Notes: generated from the sequence alone by a model not told the origin. DNA of 64,000 nucleotides from Psychroserpens burtonensis DSM 12212 (GCF_000425305.1 NZ_AUDE01000011.1:62001-126000), one strand, 5' to 3'; counted from the first letter of the stretch, positions 32,734-42,361 are shown. Numbers and translations: made by a program.

Positions 32734-33245
32734 ATGCGAGGTATAAATGTTGCTGGTCATAAAAAGTTCCAATGGCTGAGCTGCTTGATTTTCTGTTAAA
32801 AACAGGCTTTGAAGCGGTGAAGACCTATATTCAAAGTGGAAATAGTATTCTACAATCTTCAAATGATAATACTGAAATTGAACCTAAAATGAGAGGCCTA
32901 ATCCAATCTCATTTTAAATTTGATGTTCCCGTTATGGCTAGAACTAAGGCTGAGCTGCATCGAGTTTTTGATGCTTGTCCATTTTTCGAAGATAAAAAGA
33001 AGAACAGTTATTTTGTTTTACTGAGTAAAATTCCAAAGCCACAATTGGTAGATGAGGTGATGAAAATTACTCATGATAACGAAGTATTTCACATCATCGA
33101 TGATTGTATTTATTTTAATTATTTTGTCGGTTATGGCAATTCTAAATTTAATATGAATTCGTTTGAGAAAAAACTAAATGTAAAAGCCATATCACGTAAC
33201 TTGAAAACAATAGTAAAGTTAATCGCAATGTCTTCGGAAAATTAA
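32734..33245 (+). pseudogene. DUF1697 protein gene, frameshifted near the 5' end
   Basis: The intact frame from 32772 encodes 157 residues starting MAELLDFLLKTGFEAVKTYI, which matches DUF1697 proteins from about residue 22 onward. The missing conserved N-terminus (MRGINVAGHKKF) is encoded just upstream, from the ATG at 32734, but in another frame that stops after 22 codons. Loss of one base in TTCCAATGG (32767-32775) explains the break, since the family normally has a Pro-Met at that joint. The gene may be a recent pseudogene, or use the internal ATG, or contain a sequencing error. The C-terminal part (YFNYFVGYGNSKFN, then ISRNLKTIVKL) is intact. The function of DUF1697 is unknown. Confidence 0.75.
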
Positions 33246-33265
33246 AAAGACCAATAGATATTGCT

Positions 33266-33273
33266 TATTTTTG
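33266..33273 (+). promoter_or_regulatory. -7 promoter box of the mevalonate operon
   Basis: TATTTTTG fits TAnnTTTG and lies 69 bases before the mvaD start codon. The -33 element is not clear. Confidence 0.4.
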
Positions 33274-33341
33274 CGAAATATAGATTAACAATTTTTAAAA
33301 GTCTGTTTTAGGCAGTCTTTGTTGTAGAAGTAATATTATAC

Positions 33342-34427
33342 ATGACTGAAAAAGATTTCATTTCAAAACCCTATTCAAAAACTCTAGAAAGCGGAAGTTT
33401 CACTTGGTCATCACCTAGTAATATCGCTCTCGTAAAATATTGGGGGAAAAAGGAAGATCAAATTCCAGAAAACCCGTCGATTAGCTTTACTCTAGATTAT
33501 TGTAAAACAACCACGACGCTTAGTTTTTCTAAAAAAGAAAAGTATGAAGAGTTTTCTTTCGATGTGTTTTTAGATAGTGAACAGAAGGACGATTTTAAGC
33601 CAAAAATAGAAACGTTTTTCAAACGTATTGAAAGGTATTTACCATTTTTAAAAGCGTATCATTTTAAGATTGAAACGTCTAATTCCTTTCCGCATAGTTC
33701 TGGTATTGCTTCATCAGCCTCAGGTATGAGTGCTTTAGCGTTGTGTTTAATGAGCATAGAGCGGTCATTGAGTGAAGTAGATGTGACTGAAGTATACTTC
33801 AACCAAAAAGCATCATTTTTATCGCGGTTGGGCTCAGGAAGTGCCTGTCGAAGTATTGAAGGTGATTTGATTGTTTGGGGCACACATCAAGAGATTGGTG
33901 GTAGTTCAGATTTATTTGGGATTAAATACCCAAAAGATGTTCACGAAAATTTTAAAAACTATCAAGACACGATTCTTTTAGTTGATAAAGGCGAAAAGCA
34001 GGTAAGTAGTACAATTGGTCACAATTTGATGCATAACCATCCATATGCTGAACGACGTTTTGAACAAGCTCATGAGAATATGTCTAAACTGATTTCAATT
34101 TTCAAATCAGGAGATTTAGAGGCGTTTACAAAAATAGTTGAAAGTGAAGCGTTAACACTACATTCTATGATGATGACGAGTATGCCTTACTTTATTTTGA
34201 TGAAACCAAACACCTTAGGAATTATTAATGCTATCTGGGCTTTTAGAACTAAAACCAATTCTAAAATCTGTTTTACTTTAGATGCAGGAGCCAATGTTCA
34301 CGTCTTATATCCCGAAAATGAAAAAGAGACTGTCATAGAATTCATTAAAAATGAATTAGTTACTTATTGTCAAAATGAACATTATATTAGTGACCAAATT
34401 GGCTTTGGTGCACAATTAATTTCATAG
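33342..34427 (+). CDS. mvaD: Diphosphomevalonate decarboxylase
   Basis: This 361-residue GHMP-family enzyme converts mevalonate 5-diphosphate to isopentenyl diphosphate with ATP, the last step of the mevalonate route. The start of the fold is diagnostic: SPSNIALVKYWGKKE and NPSISFTLD. The phosphate-binding loop is PHSSGIASSASGMSALAL, and the later LDAGANVHVLYP holds the catalytic Asp. The gene lies 81 bp before mevalonate kinase and begins the isoprenoid group. Flavobacteriia generally use the mevalonate pathway, so the assignment fits the organism. Confidence 0.93.
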   Translation: MTEKDFISKPYSKTLESGSFTWSSPSNIALVKYWGKKEDQIPENPSISFTLDYCKTTTTLSFSKKEKYEEFSFDVFLDSEQKDDFKPKIETFFKRIERYLPFLKAYHFKIETSNSFPHSSGIASSASGMSALALCLMSIERSLSEVDVTEVYFNQKASFLSRLGSGSACRSIEGDLIVWGTHQEIGGSSDLFGIKYPKDVHENFKNYQDTILLVDKGEKQVSSTIGHNLMHNHPYAERRFEQAHENMSKLISIFKSGDLEAFTKIVESEALTLHSMMMTSMPYFILMKPNTLGIINAIWAFRTKTNSKICFTLDAGANVHVLYPENEKETVIEFIKNELVTYCQNEHYISDQIGFGAQLIS

Positions 34428-34508
34428 ATTTATAACGCTATTAACTATTGGTTTTAAACCAAACAACAGAATAATACGTATATTTGTTAAAGGAATTGCC
34501 CACAAAAT

Positions 34509-35438
34509 ATGAAAGGACCTCTTTTTTACTCTAAAATCTTACTCTTTGGTGAATATGGAATCATCAAAGATTCAAAAGGTTTGTCTATCCCTTATAACTT
34601 TTATAATGGTGCTTTAAAGACAGACGAAAATCCGTCGAAAGAGGCTATAAAGTCAAATGAAAGCCTAGGACGCTTTGTGTCTTACTTAAAAAATATTGAG
34701 GCAAAATTAGTGATTTTTGACATAGTGACTTTAGCTAGTGATGTGGAAGCAGGAATGTATTTTGATTCTTCAATTCCTCAAGGTTATGGTGTTGGCAGTA
34801 GTGGTGCCTTGGTCGCTGCTATTTATGATAAATATGCATATGATAAAATAACAGTTTTAGAAAATTTGACGAGAGAAAAATTATTAAAACTTAAAGCCAT
34901 ATTTTCTGAAATGGAATCGTTTTTCCACGGAAAATCCTCTGGATTAGACCCATTAAATAGCTATTTAAGCATCCCAATTTTAATTAATTCTCAAGATAAT
35001 ATTGAAGCTACAGGTATTCCAGCTCAACAAGCCGATGGTAAGGGAGCTGTGTTTTTATTAGACTCCGGTATTATTGGAGAAACGGCTCCTATGGTTCATA
35101 TTTTTATGGAAAATATGAAGCAAGAAGGGTTTAGAAGCATGCTTAAAAATCAGTTTATCAAGCATACAGATGCTTGTGTAGATGATTTCTTAAAAGGTGA
35201 TGTCAAATCATTATTCAAAAACACAAAGCAACTGTCTAAAGTGGTACTTAACCACTTTAAACCTATGATTCCTCCACAATTTCATGAGCTTTGGAAAACA
35301 GGAATCGAAACCAACGAATACTATCTTAAACTTTGTGGATCAGGAGGAGGAGGTTATATACTGGGCTTTACTGAAGATATCGATACTGCAAGACAAGCTC
35401 TAAAAGATTACAAGTTAGAAGTGGTTTATAACTTCTAA
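34509..35438 (+). CDS. Mevalonate kinase (GHMP kinase)
   Basis: This 309-residue GHMP kinase has the substrate loop FYSKILLFGEYGIIKD, the ATP loop PQGYGVGSSGALVAAIY and the SGLDPLNSYLSIP block with the catalytic Asp. The C-terminal glycine-rich motif KLCGSGGGGYILGF completes the set. It should phosphorylate mevalonate in the cytoplasm; phosphomevalonate kinase is not in this window. Its place between diphosphomevalonate decarboxylase and a prenyltransferase supports mevalonate over another small-molecule substrate. Confidence 0.88.
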   Translation: MKGPLFYSKILLFGEYGIIKDSKGLSIPYNFYNGALKTDENPSKEAIKSNESLGRFVSYLKNIEAKLVIFDIVTLASDVEAGMYFDSSIPQGYGVGSSGALVAAIYDKYAYDKITVLENLTREKLLKLKAIFSEMESFFHGKSSGLDPLNSYLSIPILINSQDNIEATGIPAQQADGKGAVFLLDSGIIGETAPMVHIFMENMKQEGFRSMLKNQFIKHTDACVDDFLKGDVKSLFKNTKQLSKVVLNHFKPMIPPQFHELWKTGIETNEYYLKLCGSGGGGYILGFTEDIDTARQALKDYKLEVVYNF

Positions 35439-35486
35439 TACGCTTTCGTACTTAGCTTTATTCAGGATTTCATCAAATTTTTTTTT

Positions 35487-36389
35487 ATGTTTAATCGAAA
35501 ACAGAAACACATTCTACTTAAGTTTTTTAGCATGTTTTCTGTAGTTCGGGGTTATAACATTCTCGTTATTGTTATTGCTCAATATTTGACATCTGTCTAT
35601 ATTTTGGCACATGACAAAACACTTAAAGAAGTTCTTTTTGACCTTAATTTGTTGATGCTTGTATTAGCATCTGCTGCAACAATAGCTGCTGGATACATCA
35701 TCAATAATTTTTATGATTCTGAAAAAGACTTAATAAATCGGCCTAATAAGTCTCAACTTGACCGATTATTGAGCCAAAATACGAAACTCTCATTTTATTT
35801 CGTGCTCAATTTTTCAGCAGTCATTATGGCGAGTTATGTCTCTTTTGGAGCAGTGTTATTTTTCTCCCTTTATATCTTCGGAATATGGTTTTATTCCCAT
35901 AAGTTGAAAAAGCTTCCTTTTATTGGGAATCTAACGTCTGCTGTGTTAACAATATTGCCATTTTTTGCCATTTTCTTATATTACAAAAACTTTGAATCGG
36001 TAATTTTTGTACATGCAGTTTTCTTGTTTTTAATGATTTCAATACGTGAATTGACAAAAGATTTAGAAAACCTTAAAGGCGATTTATTACTTAATTATAA
36101 AACCATACCTGTTGTTTATGGCGAAAATGCGTCAAAAATCATGTTGACGGTTTTGATCGCATTAACTAGCATTCCTTTGTATTTAGTACTCACTCGTTAT
36201 GATGTGGGTCACATGTATTTGTTTTTCTACCTTTCTATAATCTTGTTGATAGTTTTTCTAATACTACTTTGGATATCAAAAACGAAAACTCATTTTTTGA
36301 TACTGCATAATATTTTGAAATTTATTATTGTAGCAGGTGTGTTTTGTATTGTCTTAATTAATGTCAATGTTGTTTTAAACCGAATCTAA
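35487..36389 (+). CDS. UbiA-family prenyltransferase
   Basis: This 300-residue polytopic membrane protein has about eight or nine hydrophobic helices. The first Asp-rich motif is NNFYDSEKDLINRP (about 71-84) and the second is DLENLKGDLLLNYKT, which bind Mg-prenyl diphosphate. Flavobacterial relatives are usually named geranylgeranylglycerol-phosphate geranylgeranyltransferase, but the acceptor cannot be read from the sequence. It follows the mevalonate genes and touches the nitrilase gene with no gap (stop TAA, then ATG), so isoprenoid supply and use appear to be organised in one transcript. Confidence 0.87.
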   Translation: MFNRKQKHILLKFFSMFSVVRGYNILVIVIAQYLTSVYILAHDKTLKEVLFDLNLLMLVLASAATIAAGYIINNFYDSEKDLINRPNKSQLDRLLSQNTKLSFYFVLNFSAVIMASYVSFGAVLFFSLYIFGIWFYSHKLKKLPFIGNLTSAVLTILPFFAIFLYYKNFESVIFVHAVFLFLMISIRELTKDLENLKGDLLLNYKTIPVVYGENASKIMLTVLIALTSIPLYLVLTRYDVGHMYLFFYLSIILLIVFLILLWISKTKTHFLILHNILKFIIVAGVFCIVLINVNVVLNRI

Positions 36390-37340
36390 ATGAATCATAA
36401 ACTTAAAGTTGCTTTAGCCCAAATATCACCAGTGTGGTTGAATAAAATTGAAACACTTAAAAAGGTTGAAAATGCGATCAATGAAGCCTCAATAGAAAAC
36501 GCAGAGCTCATTGTTTTTGGAGAAGGATTAGTTCCAGGATATCCATTTTGGTTGTCATTGACGGGAGGAGCAGAGTGGAATACTAAAGAGAATAAAGAGT
36601 TACATGCGCATTATGTTAAAAACTCAATTACGATAGAAAAGGGAGATTTAGAGGGTGTTTGTAAATTGGCAAAAGAGCATGAAATGGCAATTTATTTGGG
36701 GGTTATAGAGCGTCCGGAAGATCGCGGTGGTCATAGTATTTACGCGTCATTAGTATATATTAATCAAGAAGGAATTATCCAATCTGTTCACAGAAAATTA
36801 CAACCAACATATGATGAACGTCTTACTTGGTCTCCAGGCGATGGTAATGGTTTGCAGGTGCATCCACTTAAAGATTTTACCGTTGGCGGTTTAAATTGTT
36901 GGGAAAACTGGATGCCTTTGCCAAGAGCAGCACTCTATGGGTTAGGTGAGGATTTACATATTGCTGTGTGGCCAGGAAGCGATCATAATACGAAAGATAT
37001 TACGCGTTTTATTGCTAGAGAATCTCGCTCTTACGTGATTTCTGTATCATGTTTGATGTTTTCGAAAGATTTTCCTGATTCAACACCACATTTAGATAAA
37101 ATATTAGAAAGGTCACCTAAGGTTCTAGCTAATGGCGGAAGCTGTATTGCAGGACCCGATGGAGAATGGTTGGTAGAACCTGTTTTGCTTAAAGAAGGAT
37201 TGATTTATCATACTATAGATTTTAACCGTGTGTTAGAAGAACGTCAAAATTTTGATCCTGTAGGGCATTATTCAAGACCAGATATCACACAATTGTCGGT
37301 TAACAGAGAACGTCAATCTACGATTAAATTTGTAGATTAG
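36390..37340 (+). CDS. Nitrilase-type carbon-nitrogen hydrolase
   Basis: This 316-residue enzyme of the nitrilase superfamily has the catalytic triad Glu45 (VFGEGLVPGYP), Lys136 (HRKLQPTYDERL) and Cys170 (GLNCWENWMP). The motif layout, including PTYxERxxW and the CWENxxPL block, is that of true nitrilases and cyanide hydratase-like enzymes, not of amidases, so a nitrile to carboxylic acid reaction is likely. It directly abuts the prenyltransferase gene. No link to isoprenoids is known, so shared transcription may be coincidental. Cytoplasmic. Confidence 0.87.
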   Translation: MNHKLKVALAQISPVWLNKIETLKKVENAINEASIENAELIVFGEGLVPGYPFWLSLTGGAEWNTKENKELHAHYVKNSITIEKGDLEGVCKLAKEHEMAIYLGVIERPEDRGGHSIYASLVYINQEGIIQSVHRKLQPTYDERLTWSPGDGNGLQVHPLKDFTVGGLNCWENWMPLPRAALYGLGEDLHIAVWPGSDHNTKDITRFIARESRSYVISVSCLMFSKDFPDSTPHLDKILERSPKVLANGGSCIAGPDGEWLVEPVLLKEGLIYHTIDFNRVLEERQNFDPVGHYSRPDITQLSVNRERQSTIKFVD

Positions 37341-37363
37341 TTCAACTAATATGCTACCTTTGC
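37329..37363 (+). promoter_or_regulatory. Promoter of the RluB-like gene
   Basis: TACCTTTG at 37355-37362 fits TAnnTTTG, with TTTG at 37329-37332 some 22 bases upstream as a possible -33 element. The start codon is at 37380. Confidence 0.45.
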
Positions 37364-37379
37364 GGAAAATTTACATATC

Positions 37380-38249
37380 ATGAGCAAACAGCAAGGAAAG
37401 TCGGGAAAAGGAAGTAATAAGCCTACTAATAAAAAATCAAGTAAAGGGCGTAGTGATGCAAAAGGGAAAAGTTTTGCTCGTGAAGAGGCTCCTATTAAGA
37501 AAAAGGCAGCTACACCTTCGGCATCAAAAAGACCTTCTAATCCTGATGAAATTAGATTAAATAAATACATTGCAAATTCTGGTGTTTGTTCTCGTAGAGA
37601 CGCAGATATGCATATTGCTGTTGGTAGTGTTACTGTAAACGGTAAGATTATAAATGAAATGGGCTATAAAGTGAAATTTGAGGACGATGTTCGTTTTGAT
37701 GGAGCTCGTATAAACCCCGAGAAAAAAACATATGTACTGTTAAATAAACCTAAAGGTTTTGCCACAACAACAAGTGATAGTAAAGGTAAAACAGTAATGG
37801 ATCTTGTAGCTAATTCAACAACTGCTCGTATAAAACCAATAGGAAGATTAGGTAGAGGTTCAACTGGATTATTGTTGTTTACTAATGATGATTTGATTGT
37901 AAAAAAATTCACTAATTCTAAAACTGGTGTATCTCGATTATTTCAAATTGAATTGGATAAAGATTTGAAACATGAGGATTTTAAGAAAATTCAAGAAGGG
38001 ATTAAGCCAATGGGTAAACTTGTAGCAGTAGAAGAAATTAGTTATATCGATGGAGCTCCTAAAACTCAAATAGGGCTTAAAATTAAAAACACAGGGAACT
38101 CTATTTTACATACTATTTTTGATTATCTAAAATATGAAATCGTACGTGTCGATTGTGTACAAATAGGTCACTTGACCAAAAAAGATTTACCTCGTGGTCA
38201 CTGGAAACATTTAACAACGCAAGAGATCAATACCTTGCAGATGTTGTAA
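37380..38249 (+). CDS. RsuA/RluB-like pseudouridine synthase homologue lacking the catalytic Asp
   Basis: This 289-residue protein has a Lys/Ser/Gly-rich basic tail (1-50), an S4 RNA-binding domain (about 57-105, IRLNKYIANSGVCSRRDAD) and a pseudouridine synthase fold. The family's catalytic motif GRLDxxTxGLLLxTND is here GRLGRGSTGLLLFTND, with Gly158 where the essential Asp should be. The conserved Tyr of the K-x-Y segment is also replaced, by Phe in SRLFQIELD. Both changes affect the active site, so the protein is probably catalytically inactive and may bind rRNA as an assembly factor. The fold assignment is firm; loss of activity is inferred. Confidence 0.85.
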   Translation: MSKQQGKSGKGSNKPTNKKSSKGRSDAKGKSFAREEAPIKKKAATPSASKRPSNPDEIRLNKYIANSGVCSRRDADMHIAVGSVTVNGKIINEMGYKVKFEDDVRFDGARINPEKKTYVLLNKPKGFATTTSDSKGKTVMDLVANSTTARIKPIGRLGRGSTGLLLFTNDDLIVKKFTNSKTGVSRLFQIELDKDLKHEDFKKIQEGIKPMGKLVAVEEISYIDGAPKTQIGLKIKNTGNSILHTIFDYLKYEIVRVDCVQIGHLTKKDLPRGHWKHLTTQEINTLQML

Positions 38250-38389
38250 TAATAGTTAAGATCTTATTTATCAATAGCATACCTTAATTATAAACAACTT
38301 TACTGTCATAAAACCCCTGATAAACAGATTTTTTGTGTCATTTGTAGATGTATTTTTATATATTAGGCCTTGAACTTGCATGGCCTACT

Positions 38390-40687
38390 ATGAAAATTTC
38401 AACTCAGATTGTTTGTCTTCTCTATTTCTTTGTGTTTATATCAGTGCATGCACAGTCAGAATATACAGACGATACCATAACTGATATATCTAATTTTGAA
38501 ATTTCAAAACAACTTCCAAAAATATCTAAAGATTCTACTCAGGTTGAGATGATAGCGCATATCGATTTAGCATTGATTTGGATGAAAAAAGAACACTACA
38601 AATTCAATTTTGCATCACCTTTAGTTTACGCCGAGGATGCTTTATTATTGGCAAATAAAATTAGTGACAAATCTTATCTACATGAGACCAGGAGTATACT
38701 AGGTAACATCATGCTGCGTATTAAGGATACCGCTAATGCAAAAGCGATGTTTCTGAAATCTTTAAAAGATGCTGAAGCTTCCAATGACAGCACGATTATA
38801 TTGGCTAGTAAGGGGAATTTGGCAAACGCTTATTACTACACAGGTGGTTATAAGCATAAAGCAATAGCCACTTATATTGATGGTTTAGAAATTGCAAAAC
38901 GTTTGAATGATACCACTAGGATGTTTATAATGCACCATAACGTATCTAGAATTTTTATTGAAAATAAAGATATAGAAAATAGTCAATATCACACTGGTGA
39001 ATCAGCTAGATATTTGGAGTATCTGGATAACCCTTTCTATAAATCAGGACAACTTAGAAACGAAGGTATGTTGTATGTTCTTTTAAATCAGCCAGAAAAG
39101 GCAATTGAAAGGTTTAAAGAGAATATTAAAATTGCTGAAAGAAAAGAGGCAATGGATGGTATTATTGAGGGGTATCAAGGCTATATAAAAGCTTTAGAAC
39201 TTAAAGAAGATTATAAAACACTTTATGAAGTTAGCAAAAAGCTTAAATTTTATACGGATAAGAAGTCGAAAGATGACGACAATCAAACAATTGATGCAGT
39301 AAAATCAAGTATTAGTGTAGCTCGTTATAAAGAGCAAATAAAATCTAAAGAGCTCGAAAAAGAACGATTAGAGCATCAGGCTGAGGATAGGGGTTTCGTG
39401 CTTTTTGTTGTATTGGGTGTCCTTATATTTATCTCTATAATATTTGTACAGACTTATAAGTCAAATATAAAGCGTAAGGTTTTAATAAAACATTTAGAGG
39501 ACAAAAACGCTCTGTATTTAGAAGCCAAAATGCAAAGTGACGAACTCATAAAGGCAAAAGCCAAGTTTTTCGCGACAGTAAGTCATGAGTTGAGAACACC
39601 ATTATATGGTGTTATTGGTCTCAGTTCAATACTACTAGAAAACAAAGATTTAAAAAAACATGAAAACGATTTAAAATCATTAAAATTTTCGGCTAATTAT
39701 CTTTTAGCGCTTGTAAATGACTTATTGCACATTAATAAAATTGATAACCATAGTTTTACAGATGAGGAAGTTACTTTTAATATAGAGGATCTCTCTTCTA
39801 CGATTATATCCTCCTTTGAGTATATAAGGCTACAGCATGAAAATAAAATAGAGATTGCTATTAGTAAAGATGTCCCTTTATTACTTAAAGGTAACTCAGT
39901 TAGGTTGTCTCAAATTTTTATGAATTTAATTGGTAATGCTTGTAAGTTTACTGAAAAGGGAGTGATTAGTTTAGACATAAAAGCTATTGCAAACACAGGT
40001 GATAAAGTAAAGCTTCAATTTATTATTAAAGATACAGGTCCAGGAATTGAGCAGCATAGACTCAAAGAAATCTTTAATGAATTCACTCAAATTGAATCAG
40101 AATCAAGCTCAAGAATGTATCAGGGAACAGGCTTAGGGTTGTCAATTGTAAAAAAATTAGTGGGGCAAGGTAAAGGTTCCATTTTTGTCACGAGTAAAAT
40201 TGGAAAGGGTACTACATTTCAATTTAATTTAGAAATCAAAGTAGCATCTGAATCTGAAAAGAAACCTATACCAATTTTAGATTTCAAACAATTAATAAGT
40301 AAACGTATTCTTATCGTTGAGGATAATCGTATTAATCAAACTGTTACAAAAAGAATTCTCGAACAAGCAGATGTTATTTGTCAAATAGCGCAAAATGGAG
40401 AAGAAGCTATTATTCTAGCAAAACAATTTTCATATGACTTGATTCTAATGGATATTAATATGCCAGTAAAAAATGGTATTGAGGCTACAAAAGAGATTAG
40501 AACGTTTAATAAACTCATACCCATAATTGCGCTAACTGCAGTTGAAATAGAGGAACAGAAGTATCAAATTTTTGATTGTGGAATGAATGATATAATTTTG
40601 AAGCCTTACGATATAGACCTTTTTAAAAAGACGATTATTGCTAATCTATCACCGCAAGTCAAAGACGAATTAAGAAAATTAGCTTAA
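38390..40687 (+). CDS. TPR hybrid sensor histidine kinase with receiver domain
   Basis: The ATG at 38390 gives a normal signal peptide (MKISTQIVCLLYFFVFISVHAQ), so I prefer it to an upstream ATG at 38348; the product has 765 residues. Periplasmic TPR units span about 45-300, a coiled segment and one membrane helix (about 336-354) follow. The HisKA His is at about 399 (TVSHELRTP). The ATPase has NLIGNACKF, DTGPGIE and GTGLGLSIV. A C-terminal receiver has ILIVEDN and the phospho-Asp at about 688 (LMDINMP). Organisation matches the kinase at 30329-32581, so the two are probably paralogues. It converges with the transglutaminase gene. Confidence 0.9.
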   Translation: MKISTQIVCLLYFFVFISVHAQSEYTDDTITDISNFEISKQLPKISKDSTQVEMIAHIDLALIWMKKEHYKFNFASPLVYAEDALLLANKISDKSYLHETRSILGNIMLRIKDTANAKAMFLKSLKDAEASNDSTIILASKGNLANAYYYTGGYKHKAIATYIDGLEIAKRLNDTTRMFIMHHNVSRIFIENKDIENSQYHTGESARYLEYLDNPFYKSGQLRNEGMLYVLLNQPEKAIERFKENIKIAERKEAMDGIIEGYQGYIKALELKEDYKTLYEVSKKLKFYTDKKSKDDDNQTIDAVKSSISVARYKEQIKSKELEKERLEHQAEDRGFVLFVVLGVLIFISIIFVQTYKSNIKRKVLIKHLEDKNALYLEAKMQSDELIKAKAKFFATVSHELRTPLYGVIGLSSILLENKDLKKHENDLKSLKFSANYLLALVNDLLHINKIDNHSFTDEEVTFNIEDLSSTIISSFEYIRLQHENKIEIAISKDVPLLLKGNSVRLSQIFMNLIGNACKFTEKGVISLDIKAIANTGDKVKLQFIIKDTGPGIEQHRLKEIFNEFTQIESESSSRMYQGTGLGLSIVKKLVGQGKGSIFVTSKIGKGTTFQFNLEIKVASESEKKPIPILDFKQLISKRILIVEDNRINQTVTKRILEQADVICQIAQNGEEAIILAKQFSYDLILMDINMPVKNGIEATKEIRTFNKLIPIIALTAVEIEEQKYQIFDCGMNDIILKPYDIDLFKKTIIANLSPQVKDELRKLA

Positions 40688-40703
40688 TCAATTAATGTGA
40701 TTG

Positions 40704-41705
40704 CTATTTAACGCTAAATGTATAAGTAGAAATCAAATCGTCACTAATATAGAGATGTACATCATAAAATCCATTGGAGTTAAATTGATATTCTAATTGA
40801 AGTGATTGGTTGTCTATAGTAATAGAGTTGGGCTTTACCTTTTTATTAGTAAATCCATCGTCAATTAAAAAATGAACACTTTCTATATCAATGATTTTTT
40901 TAAGTTGATATATAAATCTTACTATCTCATTTTTATGCAATGATTGATGCATCTGCTTTGGAGTATTGTGTTCGGTTAGGTTTGTGTATGCCTTACCATA
41001 GAGAATAGGTGCTGCTAGGAAATCATTAAATAAGTAGGCTTCGTTCTCCATAAGAGTCCATTTTTCGTCTTGAGGAAAGTGATTAATGATAAATAAATTA
41101 GTATTAGATAGAAAGTACCCATCATTATATTCAAATTTAAAAATATTGGTTTTAGGGTCAGGTATACCACTTGCCCATGTTGGGTCACACAGATACCACT
41201 TTTTATCCAATTTCACAGCATTCCAGGAATGGTTAGGAGGATCAAGTTCGTCAATATCTGTCATGCTAGTTCTACCATAACCATGAACAATCTCACAATT
41301 TAAATTAGCTAATTTAGAGAGCTCTTGCACAATGTAGGCATAGCCTGTGCAAAGGGTTCTTTCCTGTTTTAAAAGCTTACGAAAGACCTCTTTTTTAAAG
41401 CGGTCATTCCAAGTTTTGAGCTTGATACTATCATTTTGATACTTGTTTCTTTTGCGTTTGTTTCTTAGATAAAGAGTGTAATCATTTGCAATATTGTGAC
41501 AAACCCACATATAAATGGCTCTAAAACGCTCAGCATCCGTATCTAAGTGTGATGTGAGGTTGTAAACGAGCATAGGCATATTATTAAGCCCTTCATTTTT
41601 GCATGACAATGCTGCTTGATCTGCTTTTGAAAAATCAATATGATCAAAGTCAGATATTTGAGCATGAGATTGAAATGCAACGATGAAGAGCAATAGATAT
41701 CTCAT
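40704..41705 (-). CDS. Secreted transglutaminase-like protein
   Basis: This protein of about 333 residues is exported by a short signal peptide (MRYLLLFIVAFQSHAQ); an ATG two codons upstream at 41711 is the other possible start. The transglutaminase/protease core has its triad in order: Cys in RTLCTGYAYIV, His in NHSWNAVKL and Asp in LCDPTWASG. Such periplasmic proteins are thought to be cysteine proteases or crosslinking enzymes, often acting on peptides or cell wall. The C-terminal third is beta-rich and unassigned. It lies 16 bp from the end of the kinase gene, in the opposite direction. Confidence 0.83.
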   Translation of the reverse strand: MRYLLLFIVAFQSHAQISDFDHIDFSKADQAALSCKNEGLNNMPMLVYNLTSHLDTDAERFRAIYMWVCHNIANDYTLYLRNKRKRNKYQNDSIKLKTWNDRFKKEVFRKLLKQERTLCTGYAYIVQELSKLANLNCEIVHGYGRTSMTDIDELDPPNHSWNAVKLDKKWYLCDPTWASGIPDPKTNIFKFEYNDGYFLSNTNLFIINHFPQDEKWTLMENEAYLFNDFLAAPILYGKAYTNLTEHNTPKQMHQSLHKNEIVRFIYQLKKIIDIESVHFLIDDGFTNKKVKPNSITIDNQSLQLEYQFNSNGFYDVHLYISDDLISTYTFSVK

Positions 41706-41731
41706 ATGCATATAATACGTATAATTAAACC

Positions 41732-42157
41732 TTAATTTGAACGCTTCGATTTATAGGGTTTGTCAGCATTTGGCGCACCCATCATTTCAACAAGGTCAGA
41801 TGACATTAATAAATTGATATACGTTGTTTTAGCATCAATTATAATATTTTGTTTTTCAAATCCCAAGTAGCTAAATACTAAAATATCGCCAGAGCTTAAT
41901 GACTTCGGAAATGTGAATTCTCCGTTTTCATCTGTAATAACACCAATTTTACTGCCTTTAAGAACAATGTTGACCCCTAGTAATGGTCCCTTATCATCAC
42001 TTACTTTTCCTTTAATGGTTAATTGTTGGTCGACATTAATAGCGGTAGCAACATTTTGCGATTGTGCATACACAGGATTGGATATAAGTGTAGCAAATAT
42101 TGCTATAGTCATAAAACTTAAGGCTTGTGCAATGTTCTTAATTGTTAGTGCTTTCAT
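41732..42157 (-). CDS. Secreted carboxypeptidase-regulatory-like (Ig-fold) domain protein
   Basis: From the ATG at 42157 the product has 141 residues: a signal peptide ending VYAQ, then a single CarboxypepD_reg-like beta-sandwich (LTIKGKVSDDKGPLLGVNIVLKGSKIGVITDENGEF and FSYLGFEKQNIIID). This is the N-terminal plug-associated domain of TonB-dependent receptors, here without a barrel. A longer frame to 42193 exists, but the promoter box at 42181-42188 lies within it. It may be a free periplasmic adaptor or structural protein. Confidence 0.78.
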   Translation of the reverse strand: MKALTIKNIAQALSFMTIAIFATLISNPVYAQSQNVATAINVDQQLTIKGKVSDDKGPLLGVNIVLKGSKIGVITDENGEFTFPKSLSSGDILVFSYLGFEKQNIIIDAKTTYINLLMSSDLVEMMGAPNADKPYKSKRSN

Positions 42158-42180
42158 AATTATATATGTTTTGTTTGCAT

Positions 42181-42188
42181 CAAATTTA
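42181..42188 (-). promoter_or_regulatory. -7 promoter box for the Ig-fold protein gene
   Basis: Read on the minus strand this is TAAATTTG, a match to TAnnTTTG, 24 bases before the start codon at 42157. Confidence 0.4.
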
Positions 42189-42353
42189 CGCACGCTTAAA
42201 ACGATTTACTAACTAGATTGAGTTAACAAGACGTTTGACTTAGTGAAAACCGCTTTTAAATGAGTCTACCATAAAATTAAAGATTAAATAATTAATAGAC
42301 TTAAAAAAAATTTAAAAAAAAAAGTAGAATGTAAAACATATCAAAAAATAAAT

Positions 42354-42361
42354 TAAATTTG
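42354..42361 (+). promoter_or_regulatory. -7 promoter box of the polyamine operon
   Basis: TAAATTTG fits TAnnTTTG. Transcription from here would give a leader of about 345 nt before the arginine decarboxylase start at 42712. The -33 element is not obvious. Confidence 0.4.
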
